From: Clostridium aminobutyricum
GTDB taxonomy: Bacteria; Bacillota; Clostridia; Peptostreptococcales; Anaerovoracaceae
Direction of reading: 5' to 3'
DNA: 64,000 nt
Assembly (NCBI RefSeq): GCF_017255415.1
Contig: NZ_JAFJZZ010000002.1
Span: 62,001-126,000 of the forward strand
Position numbers and translations under genes: made by a program
Notes under the pieces: model-generated
Database searches by the model: none
The model's input: the letters and a program-made list of their open reading frames with translations, nothing else
What the model was told of the DNA's origin: nothing
Part shown: piece after piece, positions 1 through 8,840 of the stretch
Numbering within the stretch: the stretch's first letter is position 1
Layout: every line of letters starts with the position of its first letter

Positions 1-76
1 TGAATGATTATTTATTAAAGCATAAGCATAATAGTACATTATATATAAATGCCAAGCCTAACGCAATAAAATAACC

Positions 77-119
77 AAAAAAAGACCACCTTGACTATTT
101 TTAACATTCCAAGGTGATC
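77..119 (-). terminator. Rho-independent terminator of metK
   Basis: On the minus strand, just after the metK stop, a 10-bp stem (arms at 110-119 and 84-93, one mismatch) is followed by seven T residues (77-83). Nothing else is visible in positions 1-156. Confidence 0.85.
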
Positions 120-156
120 TCATTTTAATTCATCATCGCTTTATTCTTCTAAAGTC

Positions 157-1341
157 TTAAATTCCAGCATCCCTCGCAAGAATTTCCGCTTTATCCGTCT
201 TTTCCCATGGAATATCGATATCAGTTCTTCCAAAATGACCATAAGCAGCTACCTGTCTGTAAATTGGTCTTCTTAAATCCAACTCTCTGATGATGGCTGC
301 CGGTCTTAAATCAAAATGTGTTTGAATCAATTCAACCATCTTTTCATCTGATATTTTTCCTGTTCCGTACGTGTCCACCATAATGGATACTGGTTTTGCA
401 ACACCAATTGCATAAGCGAGCTCAATTTCGCACTTATCGGCAAGACCTGCTGCAACAATATTCTTCGCAACGTATCTTGCTGCATACGTAGCAGAACGGT
501 CTACTTTTGTAGGGTCTTTGCCGCTGAATGCACCGCCGCCGTGTCTTGCATAGCCGCCGTACGTGTCAACGATAATTTTTCTGCCGGTCAGTCCCGAATC
601 TCCATGCGGTCCGCCGATTACAAATCGTCCGGTTGGGTTTACAAAATATTTTGTTTCACTGTCTAACAGTTCAGCCGGTACGATTGGCTTAATAACTTTT
701 TCAATCAGATCTGCTCTAATCTGTTCTTGGGTAGCCTCCGGATCATGCTGCGTTGAAATAAGAACAGTATCTACTCTTTTTACCTTATCGCCATCGTATT
801 CAACCGTTACCTGGGTCTTTCCATCCGGTCTTAAATACTTTAAGGTTCCGTCTTTTCTCACCTTTGTAAGCTGTAGTGCAAGCTTATGGGCAAGAGAGAT
901 CGGCATGGGCATTAACTCAGGTGTTTCATTGCACGCAAACCCAAACATGATCCCTTGATCTCCTGCTCCGGTTTCTTCAATCTGATCGTTCAGGGAACCT
1001 TCTTTATACTCTAACGCCTTGTCTACGCCCATTGCGATATCGCCGGATTGCTCATCTATAGCTGTCAGAACAGCGCAAGTATTTCCGTCAAAACCATATT
1101 CGCTCTTATCGTATCCAATATCGCAAATAACTCCTCTTACAATTTTAGGAATATCAATATAGCATTTTGTAGTGATTTCACCCATTACCATTGCATATCC
1201 GGTTGTAGTAGTAGTTTCTGCCGCCACTCTTCCATACGGATCCTGTGTATAAATAGCATCTAAAATGGCATCTGAAATCTGGTCGCATATTTTGTCAGGA
1301 TGCCCTTCTGTTACAGATTCTGATGTAAATAATTTTTTCAT
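157..1341 (-). CDS. metK: S-adenosylmethionine synthetase
   Basis: Makes S-adenosylmethionine from methionine and ATP in the cytoplasm. The protein starts [17 protein letters not shown] and carries the family signatures [10 protein letters not shown] and [17 protein letters not shown]; its 394 residues match the usual family length. The reading frame stays open 26 codons further upstream, but that extension runs into the riboswitch terminator. The ATG at 1341 has an AAGGAGG site directly before it, so I chose it. The gene stands alone, with a SAM-I riboswitch in its leader and a terminator behind it, so it is feedback-controlled by its own product. SAM is also the cofactor of KamA and of the SCIFF maturase encoded later in this window. 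Confidence 0.97.
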   Translation of the reverse strand: MKKLFTSESVTEGHPDKICDQISDAILDAIYTQDPYGRVAAETTTTTGYAMVMGEITTKCYIDIPKIVRGVICDIGYDKSEYGFDGNTCAVLTAIDEQSGDIAMGVDKALEYKEGSLNDQIEETGAGDQGIMFGFACNETPELMPMPISLAHKLALQLTKVRKDGTLKYLRPDGKTQVTVEYDGDKVKRVDTVLISTQHDPEATQEQIRADLIEKVIKPIVPAELLDSETKYFVNPTGRFVIGGPHGDSGLTGRKIIVDTYGGYARHGGGAFSGKDPTKVDRSATYAARYVAKNIVAAGLADKCEIELAYAIGVAKPVSIMVDTYGTGKISDEKMVELIQTHFDLRPAAIIRELDLRRPIYRQVAAYGHFGRTDIDIPWEKTDKAEILARDAGI

Positions 1342-1397
1342 GTGTACCTCCTTTTTGGGCGAATCAATTCGTCTCAAAATTCTAAAATAAAAAACAG

Positions 1398-1575
1398 CTA
1401 AAAAAAATAACCTCTTCAAAGAAAGAGGTTAGATATTGTTTCATCATCCTTCCTCATCTCTCAGATTTCAACCAATCTGTAGGAATTGGCACCTTTTATA
1501 TTTTATACTTCACCATAAAACACATAGGTTGCCGGGCATCGCAGGGCCTAATCCCTCCGCCTCTCTTGATAAGGG
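1398..1575 (-). promoter_or_regulatory. SAM-I (S-box) riboswitch with terminator expression platform
   Basis: On the minus strand the leader shows the S-box core: CUUAUC-AAGAGAGG at the 5' end (about 1560-1575), a GGCCCUGCGAUGCCCGGCAA-type segment (about 1530-1550), GGUGCCAAUUCC in the middle and the closing GAUGAG (about 1453-1458) that pairs with CUUAUC. A hairpin with arms AACCTCTT and AAGAGGTT (about 1411-1432) followed by eight T residues is the terminator. SAM binding should therefore end transcription before metK. Confidence 0.95.
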
Positions 1576-1626
1576 TTATTTAATTTTTAGTTATAAAAGT
1601 CTTTCTATTGTTAAAGACTTTATTAT

Positions 1627-1654
1627 ATTATATCCCATAAAAGCATATTGTCAA
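1627..1654 (-). promoter_or_regulatory. Promoter of the metK riboswitch leader
   Basis: TTGACA (1649-1654) and TATAAT (1627-1632) are separated by 16 bp on the minus strand. The start point would fall about 45 bp before the riboswitch. Confidence 0.75.
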
Positions 1655-1771
1655 TATGTAACCTTTTGAGGTATACTAATTTATTATACTCGGTAATAAT
1701 ATCTATTGCACACTATACTTTAATATGGTTTAACTTATGGTTTCGTGCGATAGAAAAAAAGGGAGAGAGAT

Positions 1772-2950
1772 TTGACTGATAGAAATTTTAGAGTAATAAA
1801 AGGAGGCTTAGATGCTCCTTTACACGGTACAAAAGAATTCGTGTCCGCATATGTCACAGATACGCGACTGATGGGTGTGACCGGTCTTTATATTCACTGG
1901 CATTTAGTAGATGCTGATCTTGCTACAGATTTTCACCAATTTTACTATTTTGATGCAGAAGAATATGGATTTGAAACGTATAAAAGCATCGTTGGGAATG
2001 ATGTAGCTGAAATTTCGTTAATTGAATCCGCTCTTTTAGGAGGATTAGGCGGTAAAAAAGTAGATCTTTCGGAAGAGGAGGCTCGTTTTCTCGTGCAGGA
2101 TTATGTGAGAGCAAACGAAGAGTTGTCCTTGCCCCTGCCGGATGGAAAAGAAGAATATCAGTTTATCTTGGATAAGCCTATTTCATTAACCCTTCGCCAG
2201 CGAAGTGATTTAATGAAAAAAATGTGCGATGAGGTCCACTCCGTTCATCAGGTCATCAATTACTTCCTGATGCGCTGCTTTGGGCGGGACTATTATGCCG
2301 CGAAGTATTTGACGAACGGAAGAATAGATATCCGTCTTTATGATGATTACCCTATATCCACCCTCTGTAAAAATACTATAGATATTTGCGATGAAGAAAC
2401 CAATGCTTATCTATGTGAATCCCTTATTGAATATAACGGGACATATCACATTATCATTTCTGAAATTCAAGTAGACGCCCTTCTAATCTCCGGCTTTAAA
2501 CGACGCTCCGGCTTTAAGGTTAGTGCCGCAGAAGCAGCGATGATGCTTTCAAGACCTGAATTCATCACCGTATATGATATCCTGATCGATAACGAGGAAG
2601 TTTTCGATAGTAAAATATCGGAAGTCACTTCCAACGCGATGCTTACTCTGCATGAAAACGGAAAGCTATTTCTAGTATTTAATAAAAATAATAATCACGT
2701 AAACAAACAGGTATTTCGATTAAACGAAGATATCTACGGCATGTACTACGTGACCGATTACGGGCAGATGATCGTAGCCAGCTACAGCATCCAGGGAATC
2801 CACGCCCTTGAAGCAGATTTAAGAAGGAGTTCCTTTGATCAATATCTGGTGATGACGGCAAAATATGAATTTAAAGAACCGATCCTATATGAATTTATAC
2901 AAAGTGATTTTGAAGATTTTGAAGACTTCTTAGAATTTATAAAAGAATAA
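1772..2950 (+). CDS. Hypothetical protein of 392 residues, no recognised family
   Basis: I do not recognise this protein. It is soluble and acidic, with no signal peptide, membrane segment or obvious catalytic motif. The middle (about residues 130-190) has an HQVINYFLMRCFGRDYY stretch and the C-terminus is rich in Asp, Glu and Phe (FEDFEDFLEFIKE). It begins with TTG at 1772, preceded by GGGAGAGAG; no in-frame ATG near the start has a better site. It is a single-gene unit, divergent from metK and closed by a strong terminator at 3003-3056. Intact length and strong translation signals argue that it is a real gene. Function unknown. Confidence 0.8.
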   Translation: MTDRNFRVIKGGLDAPLHGTKEFVSAYVTDTRLMGVTGLYIHWHLVDADLATDFHQFYYFDAEEYGFETYKSIVGNDVAEISLIESALLGGLGGKKVDLSEEEARFLVQDYVRANEELSLPLPDGKEEYQFILDKPISLTLRQRSDLMKKMCDEVHSVHQVINYFLMRCFGRDYYAAKYLTNGRIDIRLYDDYPISTLCKNTIDICDEETNAYLCESLIEYNGTYHIIISEIQVDALLISGFKRRSGFKVSAAEAAMMLSRPEFITVYDILIDNEEVFDSKISEVTSNAMLTLHENGKLFLVFNKNNNHVNKQVFRLNEDIYGMYYVTDYGQMIVASYSIQGIHALEADLRRSSFDQYLVMTAKYEFKEPILYEFIQSDFEDFEDFLEFIKE

Positions 2951-3002
2951 ATAGGCAACTTACGAAATACGTTATTTCCATTTACGTTAACAACTAAAAA
3001 TC

Positions 3003-3056
3003 AAGGCCATGCATTAACAGGGAGTTTCAATTCCCTGCAAGGCATGGCCTTTATTC
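3003..3056. terminator. Bidirectional terminator between convergent genes
   Basis: A two-part hairpin, with outer arms AGGCCATGC and GCATGGCCT and inner arms CAGGGA and TCCCTG, ends in TTTATT on the plus strand. It serves the 392-residue gene and probably the M20 gene on the other strand. Confidence 0.8.
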
Positions 3057-4224
3057 ATTGGTTAAAATCTTCCTTCATTGCTTCAAATTTTTTTGAGTCT
3101 GTGAAGATTTTTAATATTTGAAGCGTCAGTATTTTAGCCCCGTCTGCAATCGCCCGATGTGCTCGAGATGATTTGACTGCCTCTGCGAATTCTCTCGTAT
3201 GAATGGCCACTCCCGGTTCCACAATTTGAAGGGTCGGATGAAAGGTAGGGCAAATCATGCTCACGTTTCCGGCATCCGAGGAACCGAATATTCGATCCGG
3301 ATTGCCAAGCTCCAACCCTAGCTCCGCATACGTTTCTGACAGGACACCTTCTCCCGTCGGATTCGCCTTCAGGTTATCATAAGACTCTGCAGTCAGCTTT
3401 TTCTGGTAGCTTGTTTGAGTCGCAATAGCTGCTCCTTTGGCGCAATCCTCCACTTTCCTCAGCAGTTCAGTCAAATAATGCCGATCCATGGAACGAATAT
3501 AAAATTCTGCCGAAGCCGATTCCGGAACGATATTGGGTGCTAAGCCGCCATCCCGTATGACCCCGTGAATCCGCACATCCGGTTTGACATGCTGCCGAAG
3601 CATATCCAAGGCATGAAACATCAACTGCACACCATTTAATGCATTGTTCCCATCCCACGGAGCCGCTGACGCATGCGCTGGTTTTCCGTGGAAAGTATAA
3701 AGATAAGAATTCAATGCTTGCAATTTAGGTGCCAGGATGTTTTCATCGTATAAATGCACCATTAACGCCATATCATATTCATCAAAAACCCCGTTTTTCA
3801 CCATCGTGCATTTTGCGCCATCTGTCTCCTCCACCGGAGTACCTATAATATGGATATCGGCATCTAATTCTTCTTGCAATTCTTTCAAAGATAACCCCGT
3901 CAATAAGCTGATCGCAGCACTGGTGCAATGTCCGCAGGCATGTCCAATCCCGGGCAGCGCATCATATTCCGTCAAAAGAGCAATTTTTCGTGAATGGTTA
4001 TTGTCTCCGTATACCGCCTTAAAGGCCGTATCATATCCGGCATAAGGGGCTTCCGTTTGATACCCTTCTTTGTTTAACAATTTCACTATTTTTCGGGAGG
4101 ATTCGTACTCTTTTCCTGACACTTCAGGATGGTCTGCTAAATCATCATTGATCAGCCGGCAAACCGCCTCGTATTCCCCCAATCGCTCATAGGCGGCTTC
4201 TTTTAGTTTCTCATAATTTTTCAT
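3055..4224 (-). CDS. M20 family amidohydrolase (AbgB-like)
   Basis: A metal-dependent amidohydrolase or peptidase of the M20 family. Visible motifs are GIGHACGHC (metal-binding His) near residue 95 and GTPVEETDGAK (general-base and metal-binding Glu) near residue 129, followed by the dimerisation domain (HGKPAHASAAPWDG) and a C-terminal GSSDAGNVS segment. At 389 residues it is full length. The substrate is not determined; relatives cleave aminobenzoyl-glutamate, N-acyl amino acids or indole-acetyl amino acids. The ATG at 4224 has a GGAGG site and overlaps the end of the upstream serine hydrolase gene by 14 bases, so the two are co-transcribed and may act in one peptide or acyl-amino-acid breakdown route. 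Confidence 0.88.
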   Translation of the reverse strand: MKNYEKLKEAAYERLGEYEAVCRLINDDLADHPEVSGKEYESSRKIVKLLNKEGYQTEAPYAGYDTAFKAVYGDNNHSRKIALLTEYDALPGIGHACGHCTSAAISLLTGLSLKELQEELDADIHIIGTPVEETDGAKCTMVKNGVFDEYDMALMVHLYDENILAPKLQALNSYLYTFHGKPAHASAAPWDGNNALNGVQLMFHALDMLRQHVKPDVRIHGVIRDGGLAPNIVPESASAEFYIRSMDRHYLTELLRKVEDCAKGAAIATQTSYQKKLTAESYDNLKANPTGEGVLSETYAELGLELGNPDRIFGSSDAGNVSMICPTFHPTLQIVEPGVAIHTREFAEAVKSSRAHRAIADGAKILTLQILKIFTDSKKFEAMKEDFNQ

Positions 4225-5359
4225 CCCATTCCTCCTTGTTGTTTTCTTTCAGAATCAGTTCCAATATGTTTTTGTTGATCTTTTTCACTGGTGCTTGCGA
4301 CAAATTGGCTAATACAGCAATATGCAAATCCAACTCCGGGCAAAGCCAAAAGCTAGCACGAAATCCGTCATCGTTGCCTTCATGTCCATATAGTGTAAAG
4401 CCATTCTGCTCTCGAATAAACCAGCTCAAGCCAATATGCTCCTCATTGTTTGAAACCAGTGCATATTTTCTCCACATCAAATCGTACGTTTCTTTCCGAA
4501 GAACTTTTTTCTCTATATGCCCTCTTGCCCATCGCTCTAAGTCCTTTAAATTTGTCGTTATTGTTGAGCTCGGTCCATGGGCCCTGCTATAAGGATATTG
4601 TTCCTCCAGTAGGATGAATTTCCGCTCATTTTTCGTGTGGGGCATCGCCATATTCACTTTAGCCAAATTTTCCAACGATAAACTTTCCTTCACATAGAAA
4701 GGATCCGTTAACTCCCCTTGAATACCTAGTTTCTTTGTACGCTCAAAGGTTAAAAGAGTGGTATCTTTCATATCCAGTGGCTTCAGTATATTTTCTGCGA
4801 CAAACGTCTCAAAAGACATACCGGAAACATGAGCGATTACAGCACCAAGCAGTTCATAGGCCATATTGCTGTATTGGAATCGATTTTCTTCAGGAGCCCA
4901 AAGCAATTTGGATTTTCTTATTTCATCGGACTCACAATACCGCTGCAAGGCACCTTCATCCAGCTGCGGTTTATCCCATCCATAATCCGTTACATCCGTT
5001 AACCCCGAAGTATGGGTCAATAAATGTCGGACGGTTATCGTTTTATAGCGTTTATCATCAATAGAAAACCAAGGCAGAATTTCAGATACTTCAGCATCTA
5101 GACAAAGGCTTCCCTTCTCCCAAAGCAATAAAATAGCGGTTCCTACGAACAGTTTGGTGACAGAAGCCACATGAAAATATTGATCGATTTTCAAGGTTTT
5201 TTTATCGGTAAAATCCTGATAGCCTGCGGTCTTCTCATAGTGCAGTCCTCGACAGGGAAGAGGGCTGTTGCTGCCCACGGTCACCCCGATCGCCAGACCG
5301 GCTATATCATGATAAAAAAGTGCTTCTTCTATATAATTATTTAGCTTTTCGGCTAGCAT
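4211..5359 (-). CDS. Serine hydrolase of the beta-lactamase / class C PBP family
   Basis: A penicillin-binding-protein-fold serine hydrolase. The nucleophile motif S-V-T-K is at residues 66-69, Y-S-N at 163-165, and the third-motif equivalent H-E-G at 326-328. The H-x-G third motif is typical of the esterase and D-aminopeptidase branch rather than of true beta-lactamases. No signal peptide is evident, so a cytoplasmic peptidase or esterase is more likely than a cell-wall enzyme. The ATG at 5359 follows GGAGGGG. It is the first gene of a two-gene operon with the M20 amidohydrolase and is divergent from the aldo/keto reductase. Confidence 0.85.
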   Translation of the reverse strand: MLAEKLNNYIEEALFYHDIAGLAIGVTVGSNSPLPCRGLHYEKTAGYQDFTDKKTLKIDQYFHVASVTKLFVGTAILLLWEKGSLCLDAEVSEILPWFSIDDKRYKTITVRHLLTHTSGLTDVTDYGWDKPQLDEGALQRYCESDEIRKSKLLWAPEENRFQYSNMAYELLGAVIAHVSGMSFETFVAENILKPLDMKDTTLLTFERTKKLGIQGELTDPFYVKESLSLENLAKVNMAMPHTKNERKFILLEEQYPYSRAHGPSSTITTNLKDLERWARGHIEKKVLRKETYDLMWRKYALVSNNEEHIGLSWFIREQNGFTLYGHEGNDDGFRASFWLCPELDLHIAVLANLSQAPVKKINKNILELILKENNKEEWDEKL

Positions 5360-5535
5360 ATTTTCCCCTCCGATTGAACGTCATTGTCACTGTCAAAATT
5401 AGTATATCGTATTTTTTTACTTTATGGTAAAATATATTAAGATCTTAGTCTATTTTACTTAATCAATCGCTGAAGCGAAAAACGTTGAATCAGTTGAAGA
5501 TCAGCGTGCAATATATGAATATATGGAGGAACTAA

Positions 5536-6663
5536 ATGCAATACAGAACATTTCCTAAAACTGGTGAAAAAGTCTCTTTATTGGGTTTTGGAACCATGCG
5601 TTTTCCAACCTTAGAAAATGGAAAAATTAATGAACAGGAAGCCATTCGAATGATACGCACCGCCATTGACAGCGGCATTAACTATGTAGATACTGCGTAT
5701 ATGTATCACAATGGTGAAAGTGAAGTGGTTACCGGAAAAGCATTAAAAGACGGCTATAGAAAGAAAGTTCTATTAGCTGATAAGATGCCAGTATGGATGG
5801 CCCGAGATGAAAAAGGCATGAAGCAAATCTTCACCAATCAGCTAGAAAGATTAGATGATCAAGTGATTGATATGTACCTTGTTCATAATATAACAAAGCA
5901 GATTTGGAAACGGGTACTGCAATTCAATACGCTAGAATTTCTAGAACAAAAGCGTGCAGAAGGCAAAATCAAGCACATAGGATTTTCTTTCCACGATGAT
6001 TTTGAATGCTTTAAAGAAGTCGTAGATGCGTACCCATGGGATTTTTGCCAAATTCAACTCAATTATATGGATGTGAACTTTCAAGCTGGATTAGAAGGAT
6101 TAAAATATGCAGCTGCAAGAGGTATTCCAGTCATCATTATGGAACCGCTTAAAGGTGGCAAGCTAACCGATCTGCTCCCGGAATCCATCGAAAAATATTG
6201 GGCTGAGGCGGATGTGAAACGTACTCCTGCAGAATGGGCACTTCGTTGGGTGGCTGATTTTCCGGAAGTTCTCACCATCTTAAGTGGTATGACCACAATG
6301 GAACAGCTGCAAGAAAATATTCGTATTCTTAGCCAAGCAGAGCCAAATAGCCTTACAGAAAAAGAACACAAGATCATTGCTAAAGTATCTGACGAATACA
6401 ATAATCTCATTAAATATTCCTGTACAGCATGCCGTTACTGTATGCCATGTCCGCAAAGAATTGAAATTCCTGCGGTGATTAACCTGTATAATGAATGGCA
6501 TTTATATAATGGCAATCCCAAAATTAAAGCTGATTTCAATATGTGGGTTTCACCAAAAGCCAGACCTTCGGTCTGTACCTCCTGTAATGCCTGTCAGAGC
6601 CATTGTCCACAAGGATTACCGGTATCTGAAATTATGCAGAAAGCAAAAGAAATCTTTGAATAA
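5536..6663 (+). CDS. Aldo/keto reductase with C-terminal 2x[4Fe-4S] domain
   Basis: An NADPH-type aldo/keto reductase TIM barrel (residues 1 to about 285; DTAYMYHNGESE holds the catalytic Tyr region) fused to a ferredoxin-like tail. The tail has two cysteine clusters: CTACRYCMPCP near residue 296 and CTSCNACQSHCP near residue 347, which should hold two [4Fe-4S] clusters. This 375-residue architecture is common in anaerobic Clostridia, and its substrates are mostly unknown. The ATG follows GGAGG at the normal distance. It is a single-gene unit ended by the hairpin at 6702-6747. Confidence 0.92.
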   Translation: MQYRTFPKTGEKVSLLGFGTMRFPTLENGKINEQEAIRMIRTAIDSGINYVDTAYMYHNGESEVVTGKALKDGYRKKVLLADKMPVWMARDEKGMKQIFTNQLERLDDQVIDMYLVHNITKQIWKRVLQFNTLEFLEQKRAEGKIKHIGFSFHDDFECFKEVVDAYPWDFCQIQLNYMDVNFQAGLEGLKYAAARGIPVIIMEPLKGGKLTDLLPESIEKYWAEADVKRTPAEWALRWVADFPEVLTILSGMTTMEQLQENIRILSQAEPNSLTEKEHKIIAKVSDEYNNLIKYSCTACRYCMPCPQRIEIPAVINLYNEWHLYNGNPKIKADFNMWVSPKARPSVCTSCNACQSHCPQGLPVSEIMQKAKEIFE

Positions 6664-6701
6664 TTTTTTAGCGGTCCCATACTAATTCAGCTCTCAATCT
6701 C

Positions 6702-6747
6702 AGCCTTGCTCTGTGAAGATTATCGCAGAACAAGGCTTTTATTTTTA
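6702..6747 (+). terminator. Terminator of the aldo/keto reductase gene
   Basis: Arms AGCCTTGCTCTG and CAGAACAAGGCT are followed by TTTTATTTTT. Confidence 0.85.
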
Positions 6748-6861
6748 TCTATAAATACATCTTGTAACAATGTGTCTCAATATTTCCATTTTTTTTATTT
6801 TTTTATATTTTTGTTTTAAATTGATTTTTCAAACTATTTTGTCAAAATCGGTCTATTTATG

Positions 6862-6891
6862 TTGACAAGTTTTCTCTTGATGAGATACAAT
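6862..6891 (+). promoter_or_regulatory. Promoter upstream of the NhaC-type antiporter
   Basis: In the 368-bp gap 6664-7031, TTGACA (6862-6867) and TACAAT (6886-6891) lie 18 bp apart. The leader to the ATG at 7032 would be about 135 nt. I see no recognisable riboswitch in it. Confidence 0.6.
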
Positions 6892-7031
6892 CAAAGTCGA
6901 TGCACCATTCATAGGCCTGTCTAATTTATAAATAAATAATCCGACAGATTTATGTTGAGAAGTTACAAATTTATAGACTTCGATGGCTAAACGCATCATT
7001 TTGCTGAAAAAAAAATTTATTTGGAGGTATC

Positions 7032-8507
7032 ATGAAAGGATTAAAAGCGGCAATTAAATTTGTCCCAGTGCTGGTCATGGCCGGACTGATGATTAGTGGG
7101 GTGGATGCTCTTACTGCAGCCCCAATCGCAACGTTTACAGCATTTGCTGTTGCGATGATTACAGAAAAGTTATCGTTTCAAGAACTGCTGGATCCAGCAG
7201 TTGAAAGTGTAAGCAAAATTATAGTGGCATTGTTTATTCTTATGTTTGCTTATGCAATGGCAAGCTCATTTATGTCAACTGGTGTAGGTGCAGCTATTGT
7301 AAATATCTCTCTTGGACTTGGTATTACTGCAAAAACAGTTGCTTTTGTAGGATTCCTTGTAACTTGTGTCCTTTCCGTTGCGACAGGCACTTCATGGGGA
7401 ACGTTTGCTGCCTGTGCACCAATTTTCTTATGGCTAAATCACATTGTTCAAGGTGATTTATTACTTACCACCGCAGCTATTGCGGGTGGTGCTTGCTTCG
7501 GTGATAATATTGGTCTTATTTCAGATACTACAGTTGTAAGTTCCGGTATTCAAGGAGTGGAAATTATCGATAGAATCAGGCATCAAGGTGTCTGGTCCAT
7601 TCTTTGCTTGGCTGCTACAGCTATTTTATTTTTGGTCGTTGGTTATACCTCCGGACTCCCTTCAGTTTCAACAGATGGCGCTACTGCTATCGCAGCTATC
7701 CCAAATGAGGTTTGGGATATTCTACAAGCAGAAAGACCTGCTGCTGTTGATTTATTAATGCAGGTCAAAGAAGGTGTTCCCATTTATATGATTATTCCTT
7801 TGATTCTTGTTATAGCGTTTGCCATTAAAGGATTATCTACATTTGTCTGCTTAGGCGCTGGTATTGTTTCTGCTTATATTTGCGGGAGCTTTGCCGGAAC
7901 AGTTACGTCCATTGGAGAGTATATTCAGCTGATGCAGGATGGTTTCTCCGATGCAGGTTCATGGGTAATTGTAATGATGATGTGGGTAGCTGCATTTGGA
8001 GGAATAATGGGCAGAATTCATGCTTTTGAGCCGCTCTCTGTTTTCGTTCTTAAGATATCCAGAAAAGTAAGACATTTAATGACCTGCAATGCACTCTTAT
8101 CTTTAATCGGAAATGCTTGCCTTGCAGATGAAATGGCTCAGATTGTAACCGTGGGTCCTATCATAAAAGGTTTAGTGGAAGAGAACGTAGAAGCTAATGA
8201 AAAAGATATGTACACATTAAAGCTTAGAAATGCAACGTTCGGAGATGCTTTAGGCGTATTTGGTTCTCAACTAATACCTTGGCATGTATACATTGGATTC
8301 TATATAGGTATCGCTACCGCTATTTATCCATTGCATCAATTTGTAGCTATGGATATCATCAAATACAATTTCATGGCTATGACTGCTGTCTTTTCCATTA
8401 TAATCTTAACTTTCACCGGCTTGGATCGATTTATTCCATTATTTAAACTTCCGGCTGAACCGGATGTTCATCTTAAGAAGGCTGTGAAAGAAGAGACTTA
8501 CTTATAA
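7032..8507 (+). CDS. NhaC-family Na+/H+ antiporter or related exchanger
   Basis: A 491-residue integral membrane protein with roughly 11-12 hydrophobic segments. The family core GTSWGTFAACAPIF (about 118-131), the GACFGDNIGLISDTTVVSS stretch (about 152-170) and its repeat in the second half (SLIGNACLADEM; RNATFGDALGVF) are typical of NhaC and malate/lactate antiporters. It exchanges cations, or organic acid plus cation, across the cytoplasmic membrane; the exact substrate is not visible. The ATG follows TTGGAGGT. The nearest genes are an IS3 remnant and a convergent AraC regulator that could control it. Confidence 0.88.
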   Translation: MKGLKAAIKFVPVLVMAGLMISGVDALTAAPIATFTAFAVAMITEKLSFQELLDPAVESVSKIIVALFILMFAYAMASSFMSTGVGAAIVNISLGLGITAKTVAFVGFLVTCVLSVATGTSWGTFAACAPIFLWLNHIVQGDLLLTTAAIAGGACFGDNIGLISDTTVVSSGIQGVEIIDRIRHQGVWSILCLAATAILFLVVGYTSGLPSVSTDGATAIAAIPNEVWDILQAERPAAVDLLMQVKEGVPIYMIIPLILVIAFAIKGLSTFVCLGAGIVSAYICGSFAGTVTSIGEYIQLMQDGFSDAGSWVIVMMMWVAAFGGIMGRIHAFEPLSVFVLKISRKVRHLMTCNALLSLIGNACLADEMAQIVTVGPIIKGLVEENVEANEKDMYTLKLRNATFGDALGVFGSQLIPWHVYIGFYIGIATAIYPLHQFVAMDIIKYNFMAMTAVFSIIILTFTGLDRFIPLFKLPAEPDVHLKKAVKEETYL

Positions 8508-8556
8508 AAGAATATGTTATTTTCATAAGAAAAAAGATGCCAATTATGAACTGCAC

Positions 8557-8673
8557 TCAAAATGTTGGGCAGTATAATGAAGAAATTTTTAGGGACTGAA
8601 TTCGGTACTGTACCGGGTTCAGTCCTTTTAGTTTGCACTTAATTCTTTTGTTGTTATAATAATCTTTGTAATC
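8557..8673 (-). pseudogene. IS3-family transposase OrfB, C-terminal fragment
   Basis: On the minus strand the frame reads DYKDYYNNKRIKCKLKG followed by LNPVQYRIQSL, which matches the conserved end of IS150/IS3-type integrases (YxxYYNxxRI...LxGxxPVxYR). The catalytic DDE part is absent. The LNPVQYR codons form the perfect-looking hairpin at 8594-8626, a feature of these elements. Confidence 0.8.
8594..8626. terminator. Hairpin inside the IS remnant, probable transcription terminator
   Basis: Arms GGACTGAATTCGGTAC and GTACCGGGTTCAGTCC are followed by TTTTA on the plus strand. It lies between the convergent antiporter and AraC genes and could end transcription from the antiporter. Confidence 0.6.
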
Positions 8674-8840
8674 CCCAAGTCCCATACGAAAAAGTACACC
8701 ACCAAATATTAGACGTTTTTGTCTAACCTTTGGGGCGCACTTCAAATTGAAAGTCTATCTTCTTTTTTATCTCTTATTACCAAGCGATCGTGCCTTTTCT
8801 TTTGTTGCACCTCGCCACATAGTTGAATATAGGTTGTCCA

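Larger units (their letters stand above)
8548..8744 (-). mobile_element. Internally deleted IS3-family element (MITE-like, 197 bp)
   Basis: Both ends are recognisable: TGAAGTGCGCCCCAAAGG read inward on the minus strand from 8744, and TGAACTGCACTCAAAATG read inward on the plus strand from 8548. They form imperfect terminal inverted repeats of IS3 type. Between them remains only the 3' end of the transposase gene, so nearly all of orfA and orfB is gone. The element is non-autonomous. No perfect target duplication is seen; AATT lies at both flanks but offset by one base on one side. Confidence 0.75.

Noticed and set aside
6862-7031. Possible sigma-54 promoter before the NhaC gene
   Set aside because: TGGC and TTGC are present but 13 bp apart instead of the required 7, so the GG-GC spacing is wrong.
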